A DNA stretch of 64,000 nt from Pilimelia anulata (GTDB lineage: Bacteria > Actinomycetota > Actinomycetes > Mycobacteriales > Micromonosporaceae): positions 124,001-188,000 of the forward strand of contig NZ_BMQB01000009.1 of NCBI RefSeq assembly GCF_014647895.1, given 5' to 3'. Below the pieces are notes generated by a model, which saw only the letters and a list, made by a program, of their open reading frames with translations, made no database searches and was not told the DNA's origin. How positions within the stretch are numbered: position 1 is the stretch's first letter; each line of letters begins with the position of its first letter. Positions 9,158 to 18,000 of the stretch are shown piece after piece. The translations under genes and the position numbers were made by a program.

Positions 9158-10542
9158 GCCCCCGCTCCCCCGGCGCCGGCGGGCGCGAACGCGCCGCGGT
9201 AGCGGGCGGCGGGGTGGCTGTCGGGCAGCCGGTCGCCCCGGCCGAACAGCTTCTCCCGCAGGGTCCCCGGCGCGTACTCGCGCTGGGCCAGGCCGCGCTC
9301 GCGCAGCACCGGCAGGACGTGGTCGACCAGGTCCTCGTAGCTGCCGGGGATCTCGGCGTTGACCACGTTGATCCCGTCGACCCCGGCGGCCCGCCAGCGG
9401 TCGAGCTGGTCGGCGATCTGCTCCGGCGTACCGGTGACCCGGCCGTTGTGCGAGGTGTAGCGGGCGACGTCGCGCAGCGTCGGCTCGCGGTCGGTGACCA
9501 GGTCCCTGATCCAGCCGAGGATGGACTGCACGCCCTCGGTCCGCAGCTCGCCGACGGGCCGGTCGAGGTCCTCGTGGCCGAAGTCGATGCCGATCGCGCC
9601 GGACATGTGCGAGAGCTGCGCGTCCTGGTCGATCCACTCGTCCAGCTCGGCGCTGCGGCGCTTCGCCTCCGCCTCGGTGGAGCCGACGACGAAGTGCAGG
9701 CCCTGGAAGAACTTCAGGTCGCCGGGCGCGCGGCCCTGCCGGACGGCGCGGGCGCGGATGTCGGCGGTGTCCCGGGCGGCCGCCCCGACGCTCGGCGCCA
9801 CGATGAAGATCGCCTCGGCGTTGCGCGCGGCGAAGGTGCGGCCCGCCTCGGAGGCGCCGGCCTGGAACAGCAGCGGCGTGCGCTGCGGCGAGGGGCTGAC
9901 CAGGTGCGGGCCCTCCACCCGGTACCGCGGGCCCTCGTGGTTGATCCGGTGGATCTTGTCGTAATCGGCGTGGATGCCGGTGGCCCGGTCCTGGACCAGC
10001 GCGTCCTCCGCCCAGGAGCCCTCCCACAGCTTGTACGCCACGTCGACGTACTCGTCGGCCCACGCGTACCGCTCGTCGTGCTCCGTCAGCCCGTCCAGGC
10101 CGAAGTTGCGGGAGGCGTTGGGCAGGTAGTTGGTGACGATGTTCCAGGCGATCCGGCCCCTGCTGGCGTGGTCCAGGGTGGAGATCCGCCGGGCGAAGTT
10201 GAACGGGTGCTCCTGCAGGATCGACGCCGTGAACGCGATGCCGAGGTGCTCGGTGGCGTACGCGATGGCGCTGGCCAGCACCGACGGGTCGTTGCTGGGC
10301 ACCTGGAGGCCCGCCTCGACGTACGTGCGCTCGTCGCCGCGGTACGGCGCGTAGAGGCCGACCACGTCGGCGAAGAAGATCGCGTCGAACCGGCCGCGCT
10401 CCAGGGTCCGCGCCAGGTCGACCCAGTGGTCGAGGCTGTTGAAGTCGGTCTGGCGCGCCGTCGGGCGGCGCCAGGTGCCCTGGATGATGTGGCCGGTCGT
10501 GTTCATGACGAAGGCGGCGAAGTGCAGGGGGCGTACGGACAT
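9154..10542 (-). CDS. FMN-dependent luciferase-like monooxygenase (NtaA/SnaA/DszA family), first copy
   Basis: The first structural gene of the sulfur operon encodes a 462-residue luciferase-like monooxygenase: FAAFVMNTTGHIIQGTWR at the N terminus, GRFDAIFFADVVGLY near 50, ISTLDHASRGRIAWNIVTN near 115 and YKLWEGSWAEDALV near 170. It should use FMNH2 from the flavin reductase at the operon end. The ATG at 10540-10542 has a GGAGAG ribosome-binding site a few bases upstream. Between this start and the leader peptide lie about 96 bases containing two GC-rich hairpins. The name of the substrate cannot be deduced; known relatives act on sulfones, sulfides, nitrilotriacetate and pristinamycin. Confidence 0.88.
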   Translation of the reverse strand: MSVRPLHFAAFVMNTTGHIIQGTWRRPTARQTDFNSLDHWVDLARTLERGRFDAIFFADVVGLYAPYRGDERTYVEAGLQVPSNDPSVLASAIAYATEHLGIAFTASILQEHPFNFARRISTLDHASRGRIAWNIVTNYLPNASRNFGLDGLTEHDERYAWADEYVDVAYKLWEGSWAEDALVQDRATGIHADYDKIHRINHEGPRYRVEGPHLVSPSPQRTPLLFQAGASEAGRTFAARNAEAIFIVAPSVGAAARDTADIRARAVRQGRAPGDLKFFQGLHFVVGSTEAEAKRRSAELDEWIDQDAQLSHMSGAIGIDFGHEDLDRPVGELRTEGVQSILGWIRDLVTDREPTLRDVARYTSHNGRVTGTPEQIADQLDRWRAAGVDGINVVNAEIPGSYEDLVDHVLPVLRERGLAQREYAPGTLREKLFGRGDRLPDSHPAARYRGAFAPAGAGGAGA

Positions 10543-10573
10543 GCGTCTCTCCGGGTACGGCGGACAGCCATCC

Positions 10574-10632
10574 GGCGCCCGGACGGGCGCCGTGGGGGTG
10601 TGCGGACGGGACGGTCGGCCGGCGCGGCCGAC
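10574..10632 (-). promoter_or_regulatory. Two hairpins between leader peptide and operon, possible attenuator
   Basis: Reading the minus strand, a 7-bp stem (GTCGGCC/GGCCGAC, bases 10614-10632) begins seven bases after the leader-peptide stop. A second 7-bp stem (GGCGCCC/GGGCGCC, 10574-10591) follows before the ribosome-binding site of the first monooxygenase. The arrangement fits a leader-peptide-controlled attenuator, but no alternative pairing was computed and high GC makes short stems common. Confidence 0.4.
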
Positions 10633-10638
10633 GTCAAC

Positions 10639-10710
10639 TCACGGACACAGGGAGCTGGCTACGCGCCCGAGGTCGACGTGCCGGCGGGAGACGAGAACGA
10701 GTTCGCTCAT
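10639..10710 (-). CDS. Sulfur/cysteine-type leader peptide, 23 residues
   Basis: A 23-codon frame starting with ATG at 10708-10710 reads MSELVLVSRRHVDLGRVASS followed by LCP and TGA. The SRxHVDLxRxxSxxC pattern is the conserved actinomycete 'putative leader peptide' found ahead of sulfur-assimilation and sulfonate operons. The Cys codon close to the end is thought to sense cysteinyl-tRNA supply; polycysteine leader peptides act this way in mycobacteria. It lies about 100 bases upstream of, and on the same strand as, the first monooxygenase gene, with a promoter-like AT-rich patch a further 80 bases upstream. It is too short for routine gene callers, so the motif match and position carry the call. 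Confidence 0.85.
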   Translation of the reverse strand: MSELVLVSRRHVDLGRVASSLCP

Positions 10711-10789
10711 CGGGCACCCTCCCGGCGCTCTCGTGGGCCGCATCGGCTGCGCGAGGGGGGAACGCGACCCGCCGATAATTCCTACAAAC

Positions 10790-10820
10790 ACTATAGACTT
10801 ACTAGGTCATCCGAGCGCAA
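10790..10820 (-). promoter_or_regulatory. Likely promoter of the sulfur operon
   Basis: An AT-rich island (about 10775-10810) stands out in this GC-rich window. On the minus strand it offers TTGCGC (10815-10820) and TATAGT (10790-10795) as -35 and -10 elements, with a slightly long 19-base spacer. It lies about 80 bases ahead of the leader-peptide ATG. The -10 is convincing, the -35 less so. Confidence 0.5.
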
Positions 10821-10870
10821 GACCCCGGCGCGGAAGGCGTTGTCGATCACACGCCGCCGGGTACGCAAAA

Positions 10871-10905
10871 CGGGGTCCCCCGCCCGCAACGGGCAGGGAA
10901 CCCCG
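10871..10905 (-). terminator. Intrinsic terminator of the NRPS operon
   Basis: Just past the NRPS operon, bases 10871-10905 form a stem of about 16 bp with two mismatches and a three-base CAA loop. On the minus strand it is followed directly by TTTT. This is a classic rho-independent terminator, separating the siderophore operon from the sulfur operon that continues on the same strand. Confidence 0.8.
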
Positions 10906-10925
10906 GCAGTGCGCGGGAGCCGGGG

Positions 10926-11921
10926 CTACCGGTCGGCGGCCGCCTTGCCCAGCAGCGCCGACCACGCCTCGACCGTGGGGTGCTCGGCCAGGTCGCCGAA
11001 CGGGATCTCCACGCCGTGCGCCTGCCAGCGGACGGACAGCATCATCATCTTCATCGAGTCCAGGCCCAGCTCGAACAGGCTGGCGTCCGGGGTGACGTCG
11101 GCGACGGGCAGCTCCAGCACCTCGGCGATCGTGCCGCGCAGGCGGTCGACGGTGAACGGGTCGTCGGTCATGGGATGGGGGCTCCGTGTCTCGGCGGGGG
11201 CGGTCACCCTGGCGATGACCTCCGGCAGGTGGTCGTGCAGGTAGAAGTGGTCGCCGGCCAGGACGTGCCGGGCGAAGCGGCCGGTGGTCGCGGCCGACCA
11301 GCCCGCGGTGTCGGCGACCGGCAGGGAGACGTCGTCGGTGCCCGCCAGGACCACCAGCTCCACGTCCAGGACAGCCGGGTTGGGCCGGTACGTCTCGATG
11401 AGCCGGAAGTCGTTGCGGATCATCGGGAGCAGCAGCGCGCGGAGCTGCGGGTCGGCGAGCGCGTCGGCGGAGCCGCCGAGCGCCCGCACCTCGGCCACCA
11501 CGCCGTCGTCGTCGCGCCGGTGCACCGGGTCGGCCCGCGGCGTCCACGCCGCCGGCGCCGGGCGGGCCGAGATCACCAGCCGGCGGACCAGGCCCGGCCG
11601 CAGCGCGGCCAGCCGGATCGCGACCTCGTGCGCGACCGAGCCGCCCATGCTGTGCCCGAAGATCAGCACCGGCCGGTCCAGTGCCGGCTCGACCGCGGCC
11701 ACCAGGGCGTCGACCAGGGCGTCCATTGTGTCGACGAGGGGTTCGGCGATCCGGTTCTCCCGGCCGGGGTACTGGGCCGCCCACAGCTCGACGTCCGGGG
11801 GCAGGTGCGCGGCCCAGCCGCGGTACGCGCTCGCCGCGCCGCCGGCGTGCGGGAAGCACAGCAGCAGCCGGCGGGCGTCGGGGCGGCCGCCGTACCGGCG
11901 CAGCCAGGGTTCGGCGCTCAC
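10926..11921 (-). CDS. Type II thioesterase fused to an aryl carrier protein
   Basis: One uninterrupted 331-residue frame carries two domains. Residues about 1-235 are a type II thioesterase: LLLCFPHAGGAASAYRGWA near 20, the nucleophile motif GHSMGGS near 90 and a GDHFYLHDH histidine motif near 225. After a short TAPAETRSPHP linker, residues about 252-331 are a carrier domain with the phosphopantetheine site LFELGLDSMKMMML. In siderophore systems the thioesterase removes mis-loaded groups, and a free carrier protein receives salicyl from the AMP ligase; this is the only stand-alone-type carrier in the cluster, so it is the likely ArCP. GTG at 11919-11921 overlaps the upstream stop. An internal ATG at 11169-11171 could also yield the carrier alone. 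Confidence 0.8.
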   Translation of the reverse strand: MSAEPWLRRYGGRPDARRLLLCFPHAGGAASAYRGWAAHLPPDVELWAAQYPGRENRIAEPLVDTMDALVDALVAAVEPALDRPVLIFGHSMGGSVAHEVAIRLAALRPGLVRRLVISARPAPAAWTPRADPVHRRDDDGVVAEVRALGGSADALADPQLRALLLPMIRNDFRLIETYRPNPAVLDVELVVLAGTDDVSLPVADTAGWSAATTGRFARHVLAGDHFYLHDHLPEVIARVTAPAETRSPHPMTDDPFTVDRLRGTIAEVLELPVADVTPDASLFELGLDSMKMMMLSVRWQAHGVEIPFGDLAEHPTVEAWSALLGKAAADR

Positions 11922-14900
11922 TGCGCCCCCAGCTTCGCCTCGACCTCGTCGGCGGAGAGCGCGACGATCTGCTGGTACAGCTCGGCGACCCGGGCCAGCC
12001 GGCCGGGCGTGGTCTCCGCGGCGGTCAGCGCTTCGGCCATGCCCGCGACCGTACCGGTGGCGAACAGCGCCGGCAGCGGCAGGTCGGGGCTGTCCAGCGC
12101 GACCCGCAGCTCGACGAGGATGCGGGTGGCGAGCACCGAGTCCCCGCCGAGGGCGAAGAAGTCCTCGTCCGCGCCGACCCCGTCCACGCCGAGGACGTCC
12201 GCCCAGGTCTGCGCGATGGTCAGCTCCAGCGGGGTGGTAGCCCAGCGCTTCGGCACGACCGGCGCGGTGTCGGCCGCCGCGAGCGCGGCGCGGTCGACCT
12301 TGCCGTTCGGGGTGAGCGGGAACGCGTCCAGGACGGTGATCGTCGCCGGCACCATGTGCTCGGGCAGCACCTCGCGTACCGCCGCGCGCAGCGCCGCGGC
12401 GTCGGCGGGGCCGGTGACGTACCCGGCGACAGCCCGGTAGCCGGGGCGGCCCTCGTGCGGCACGCCGACCGCGACCGCCGACCGCACGCCCGGCCCGGCG
12501 GCCAGGGCGACCTCGACCTCGGCCAGCTCGATCCGCATGCCGCGGACCTTGACCTGCGTGTCCGCGCGGCCGACGAACTCGATCGAGCCGTCGGGCAGCA
12601 GCCGGCCGAGGTCGCCGGTGCGGTAGACCCGCTCGCCGGCGCGGTCCACGAACGACCCGGCGGTGCGCTCCGGGTCGCCCCAGTAGCCGCGGGCGACGCC
12701 CGGCCCGGCGCAGCACAGCTCCCCCGGCACGCCGGCCGGCCGGTCGCCGCCGCGCTCGTCCAGGACGTAGTAGGTGGTGTTGGCGATCGGCCGGCCGTAC
12801 GGGACGGAGGCCCGGTCGAGGTCGGCGGGGACGACCCGGTGCCAGATGTTCCACAGCGTCGTCTCCGTCGGGCCGCCGACCGAGACCACCTCGACGCCCG
12901 GCGCCCGCTCGCGCAGCTCCGCCACCAGCCGCGGCGGCACCCAGTCGCCGCCGAGCAACGCCAGCCGCAGCGGCGCCGGGGCGGCGCCGGTGGCCAGCAG
13001 CATCTCCATCATCGCCGGCACCGAGTTCCACACCGTGACGCCGTGCGCCGCGATCAGCTCGGCCCAGTGCCCGGCGTCGCGGTCGCGCTCCGGCACGACC
13101 ACGGTACCGCCGGCGCCGAGGATGCCGAACAGGTCGAAGGTGGACATGTCGTGGTGCAGCGCGGTGACGGCCAAGCACACGTCGGACGGGCCGATGCCGA
13201 ACTCCGCGGCGGTCGCGCGCAGCGCGTTGACCATGCCCCGGTGCTCGATCATCACGCCCTTGGGGCGGCCGGTGGAGCCGGAGGTGAACAGGACGTAGGC
13301 GAGGTCGCCCGGCCGGGCGGCCGGCGGCGGGGGCGTGTCGGCGCCGCCGGCGACCGCCGCCGCGACCGCAGGCCCGTCGAGGACCACGGTCACGCCGGCC
13401 TGTTCGAGGATCCCGGCGCGGCGGGCGGCGGGGGCGGCGGCGTCGATCGGCAGGTACGGCGCCCCGGCGAGCAGCACGCCGTACGCGGCGACGACCTGCT
13501 CCCAGCCCCTGTCCAGCACGACCGCCACCGGCCGGTCCGGGGCGGCGCCCCGCTCGCGCAGCCAGTTCGCCACCCGGACCGCGCGCCGGTGCAGCTCGCC
13601 GTACGTCAACTCGGCGGACGGGGTGATCACGGCAACCCGGTCCGGCGCCGCGGCGGCGTGCCGGAGGAACCCGTCCTGGACCAGCTCGTCGGGGACGTCC
13701 GCGGCCGGGCCGCGGACCGCGCTGTCGGCGGCCAGCCCGAAGTCGACAGCGGCCCAGCCGGCCGGGTCCGCGAGCCGCGCCAGCACCGCGCCGAACGCCG
13801 CGAACAGCTTCTCCACCAGCCGGGCCGGGAACACCGCGTCGACGGAGTCGAAGTTGTACACCAGCCCGGCCGGCGACTCCTCGATCTGCACGTCCAGGTA
13901 CACCTGCGGGGTCTGGGAGACCGCGAACACCCGAGGGAGCTGCTCGCCGAGCAGCGGGCGCTCGCCGGCGGTGAAGCCGATCGTGCTGGTCAGCACCACC
14001 GGCATGAGCGCGCCGCGGGTGCCGCCGGCGGCGCGGATCAGCTCGCGCAGCACCCGCACGCCGGACAGCTCCTGGTGCGACAGGTCGGCCCAGAACGTCC
14101 GCTGGATCCGCTTGGCCCGCTCGGCGAAGGTGGTCCCGCGCTCCCGGTTGTCGACCTCCAGCAGCGTGAACGACGCGAACTCGCCGAGCAGCTCGCCGGC
14201 CCGGGGGTGCAGCGGGAACCGGTTCATCCGCGGCACGTTCAGGGTGAAGTGGGCGGACTCGCTCCACGTACCGATCACCTCGGCGAACGCGGCCAGGCAC
14301 AGCGCGGTCGGGGTGAGGCCGGCCTTCGCCGCCGCCGCGCGCACCCGCTGCCACTGCTCCGCGGGCAGGGTGGCGATCCGGCTGGACCAGCGCGGCTCGC
14401 GGACCGTCGACGGGTCGACGGCGTGCGGCAGCCGGGGTGCCGGGGGCAGGTCGCGGCCGCGCCAGTAGCGCAGGGCGCGGTGGTGCCGCTCGGTGTCGGC
14501 GATCGCCGTCTCCGCCAGGACGTACTCGCGGTAGCCGATGCCCAGGGGGGGCAGGTCGAGGTCCGGGTCGGCGTAGAAGCGGGTCAGGTCGGCGATGAGG
14601 AGCTGCCAGCTCAGGTAGTCCAGCACCAGCGCGTCGAAGCTGACGTGCACCCGGCTGCGGCCGCCGCCGAGCAGGCTCACCACCACCGAGTACAGCGGCC
14701 ACTCCCCCGCCGGCCGCACCTCGTGCGACAGCCGCTCCCGGATGCGGGCCAGGCCGGGCGCCGGGTCGGTGCCGCGCAGGTCCACCACCTCGGGCGTGAA
14801 CGGCGGCGGGTCGGCCAGCACGACCTGCTGGTTGCTGTCCGGCAGCATGACCGCGCGCAGCACGTCGTGCCGGTCGATCGCCCGGCGCCAGGCCGCGGTG

Positions 14901-15082
14901 AACCGGTCGAGGTCCAGCTCGCCCTCGTACTCGTAGTACGCGTGGGTGGAGACGTTGCCCAGCTCGAACACGCCGGTGCGGCCGAGCAGGTACGCCTGCT
15001 GCTGGTCGGTCAGCGGGAACGGCTCGTACCGGCCGGCCGGGTCGGGCGTGGCGAGCGGGTACGGCGAGGCCAACTCGGTCAA
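11918..15082 (-). CDS. NRPS, heterocyclization module Cy-A-PCP
   Basis: A 1054-residue single-module NRPS. The N-terminal domain is a heterocyclization (Cy) domain: FPLTDQQQAYLLGR at about residue 17 and the catalytic DxxxxDxxS as DALVLDYLS near 150 in place of HHxxxDG. The A domain (TSGSTGRPKG near 604) has pocket residues I read as D-M-F-N-L-G-V-L-W-K, closest to Cys and then Thr. The PCP has GGDS near 979. It should condense salicyl from the ArCP with this residue and cyclise it to a 2-hydroxyphenyl thiazoline or oxazoline, the usual metal-binding cap. The start is TTG at 15080-15082: it overlaps the upstream TGA and has GAGGAG five bases ahead. No epimerase or TE is present. Confidence 0.85.
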   Translation of the reverse strand: MTELASPYPLATPDPAGRYEPFPLTDQQQAYLLGRTGVFELGNVSTHAYYEYEGELDLDRFTAAWRRAIDRHDVLRAVMLPDSNQQVVLADPPPFTPEVVDLRGTDPAPGLARIRERLSHEVRPAGEWPLYSVVVSLLGGGRSRVHVSFDALVLDYLSWQLLIADLTRFYADPDLDLPPLGIGYREYVLAETAIADTERHHRALRYWRGRDLPPAPRLPHAVDPSTVREPRWSSRIATLPAEQWQRVRAAAAKAGLTPTALCLAAFAEVIGTWSESAHFTLNVPRMNRFPLHPRAGELLGEFASFTLLEVDNRERGTTFAERAKRIQRTFWADLSHQELSGVRVLRELIRAAGGTRGALMPVVLTSTIGFTAGERPLLGEQLPRVFAVSQTPQVYLDVQIEESPAGLVYNFDSVDAVFPARLVEKLFAAFGAVLARLADPAGWAAVDFGLAADSAVRGPAADVPDELVQDGFLRHAAAAPDRVAVITPSAELTYGELHRRAVRVANWLRERGAAPDRPVAVVLDRGWEQVVAAYGVLLAGAPYLPIDAAAPAARRAGILEQAGVTVVLDGPAVAAAVAGGADTPPPPAARPGDLAYVLFTSGSTGRPKGVMIEHRGMVNALRATAAEFGIGPSDVCLAVTALHHDMSTFDLFGILGAGGTVVVPERDRDAGHWAELIAAHGVTVWNSVPAMMEMLLATGAAPAPLRLALLGGDWVPPRLVAELRERAPGVEVVSVGGPTETTLWNIWHRVVPADLDRASVPYGRPIANTTYYVLDERGGDRPAGVPGELCCAGPGVARGYWGDPERTAGSFVDRAGERVYRTGDLGRLLPDGSIEFVGRADTQVKVRGMRIELAEVEVALAAGPGVRSAVAVGVPHEGRPGYRAVAGYVTGPADAAALRAAVREVLPEHMVPATITVLDAFPLTPNGKVDRAALAAADTAPVVPKRWATTPLELTIAQTWADVLGVDGVGADEDFFALGGDSVLATRILVELRVALDSPDLPLPALFATGTVAGMAEALTAAETTPGRLARVAELYQQIVALSADEVEAKLGAQ

Positions 15083-18000
15083 TTCTGCTCCTCGGGTGCG
15101 GGCCGGGCGGGGTCGGCGGCGGCCGCGTCCCACGCGGCCAGCTCGGCGTGGACGGCCGCGCCGACGCGGGCGAGCGGGGCCGGGTCGAGCAGGTCGTCGT
15201 GGGCGCAGTCGAGCGTGTCCAGCACGCGCACCTCGTCCACGAAGGGCTTCCAGCCCTCGGCCGGCTCCTCGGCCGCGACGTACGCGGCCGGCCCGGCGAA
15301 CCGGGGGGCGGTCGCGGGCGCCGCGGCGTCCAGCAGCGCCAGCACGCCGACCGGGCGGCCCGCCCGGTGCAGCGCGCAGGCCAGCGCGTGCGCGGCGACG
15401 CCGCCGGCCGAGTAGCCGAGCAGGTGCACCGGCCCGGTCGGGACCAGCGCCGCGAGCTGCTCCGGGTCGGCCGCGCGCAGCAGGTGGACCGGCCGGTCGG
15501 GGACGTACTCGCGCAGCGCCGCGTACGCCCAGTCGGGGCCGTCGGCCGGGGCGAGGCAGACCAGCGGCACACCGGCGCCCCCGGCGGCGACCGTCCACGC
15601 CGGGGCGGCCAGTTCCGGGGCGGCGAGCCGCTCGGCGAGCGCCGCGGCGGTCGGGTGGGTGAACAGGTCGGCGATGGCCACCCGGCGGCCGGTCGCCCGC
15701 TCGATCCGGTCCCGCAGCCGGACCAGCAGCAGCGAGTGCCCGCCCTCGGCGAAGAAGTTGTCCTCCACGCCGATCGGCCGGCCGAGGGCCTCGGCGAACC
15801 GGTCCCGGACCGCGGCCTCCAGCGGCGTCGCCGGCTCCCGCCCGGCCGGGCGGGCCGCGGGTGCGGGCAGCGCGCGGCGGTCGAGCTTGCCGTGCGCGGT
15901 CAGCGGCAGCGCGGCCAGCTCGACGAACGCCGACGGGACCATGTAGTCCGGCAGCGCGGCGGACAGGTGCGCGCGCAGGGCGGCCGCGTCCCATCCGCCG
16001 TCCGGGACGACGTAGGCGACGATCCGCTTGTCGCCGGGGGTGTCCTCGCGGACGTCCACGGCGGCCTGGGAAACGGCCGGGTGCCGGGCGAGCGCGGCGT
16101 GGATCTCGCCCAGCTCGATCCGGAAGCCCCGCACCTTGACCTGGTCGTCGGCCCGGCCGACGTAGTCGAGGTTGCCGTCGGGCAGGTACCGGACCAGGTC
16201 GCCGGTGCGGTACATCCGGGTGCCGGGCGGGCCGTACGGGTCGGCGAGGAACCGCTGCGCGGTCAGCGCGGGGCGGTTCAGGTACCCGCGGGCCAGGCCG
16301 GCGCCGGCCAGGTACAGCTCGCCGAGCACGCCCGGCGGGACCGGCCGCAGGCCGCGGTCCAGGACGTACGCCGCGGTGTTGGCGGTCGGCCGGCCGACGA
16401 GCGGGCGCTCGCTGGCGCCGACCCGGGCGGACAGCGCGTCCACGGTGGCCTCGGTCGGCCCGTACAGGTTGTACCCCTCGGTGCCGGCGAGGTCGCGGAT
16501 GTCCCGCCAGAGGCTCGCGGGCACCGCCTCGCCGCCGACGCCGAGGACGAGCAGCGGGCACCGGTCCCCGGTGAACAGCCCGGCGGCGGCGAGTTGCACC
16601 GCGTGCGACGGCGTGACCTCGATGAAGTCGATCCGCTCCCGGCGGATCTGCGCGACCAGCCGGTCCGGGTCGCGCTGGGTGTCCTCGGTGACGATGTGCA
16701 GGGCGTGGCCGTCGAACAGCCAGAGCTGCGGCTGCCACGAGGCGTCGAAGGCGAACGACCAGCTATGGGCGACCCGGAGCTGCCGGCCGCCGGCCCGGGC
16801 GGCCGCCGGGCGGTACAGGGTCTCGCGGTGCGAGGCGAAGAGGTTCACCACGCTGCGGTGCTCCACCAGGACGCCCTTGGGGGTGCCGGTGGAGCCGGAG
16901 GTGTAGATGACGTACGCCGGGTGCCGGGGCTGCGGGCCGGGCGGCGCGGTGCTCGGCCGGGCGGCCGGGTCGAGGCGGTCGAGCAGCAGCACGTCGGCGC
17001 GGCCGGCCGGGGCGAGCGCGGCGGTGCTGAGGACCAGGACCGGGTCGGCGTCGGCCAGCAGCCAGTCGATGCGGTCGGCCGGGTAGTGCGGGTCCAGCGG
17101 CAGGTACGCCGCGCCGGACTTGAGCACCGCCAGGATCGCCACCACCGTCTCGGCCGCGCGCGGCAGCAGCAGCGCCACCACCCGCTCCGGGCCGGCGCCG
17201 CGGGCCACCAGCTCGTGCGCGAGCCGGTTCGCGGCCGCGTCCAGCTCGGCGAACGTGTACCGGGTGTCGCCGCAGACCAGCGCGGTCGCGTCCGGGCTCC
17301 GGGCGGCCCGGGCGGCGAACAGCGCCGGCAGGGTGCCCGGCTCGCCGTGGGCCAGCGCGGTGTCGTTCCACTCGACCAGGACGGTGTGCCGCTCGGCGTC
17401 GGTGAGCAGGTCCAGCGTCCCGATCGACCGCTCCGGGTCGGCGACGACCGCGGCCAGCAGCCGGACCAGGCGGTCGGCCAGGTTCGCGGCGGTGGCGGCG
17501 TCGAACAGGTCGACCCGGTACTCCAGCACGCCGTCCAGGCCGTCCACGCCCTCGACCTCCAGCAGGTCCACGGCCAGGTCGAACTTGGCCCCGCCCGCCC
17601 CGGTCGACTCCGGCGCGACCGCGAGGTCGGCCAGGGCGAGCGCGTCGGCGGGCATGTGCTGGTGCGCGAGCATCACCTGGAACAGCGGGTGCCGGGCCAG
17701 CGACCGGGCCGGGTTGAGCGCCTCCACCAGCCGCTCGAACGGGATGTCCTGGTGGGCGTACGCGGCCAGGTCGAACGCCCGGACCCGGCCGAGCAGCTCG
17801 CGGAAGGTCGGGTCGCCGGCGGTGTCGGTGCGCAGCACCAGGGTGTTGACGAAGAAGCCGACCAGGTCGTCCAGGGTGTCGTCGGTGCGGCCGGCGATCG
17901 GCGTGCCGATCGTGATGTCGGTGCCGGCGCCGAGCCGGGTCAGCAGGGCGGCCAGGCCGGCCTGCAACACCATGAACATGCTGGTGTCCGTCGACCGGGC

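Noticed and set aside
15072..15090. Alternative view that the Cy-A-PCP protein is fused with the preceding NRPS
   Set aside because: The preceding frame ends at TGA (15079-15081); the Cy protein needs a different frame, and the TTG start has a GAGGAG site.
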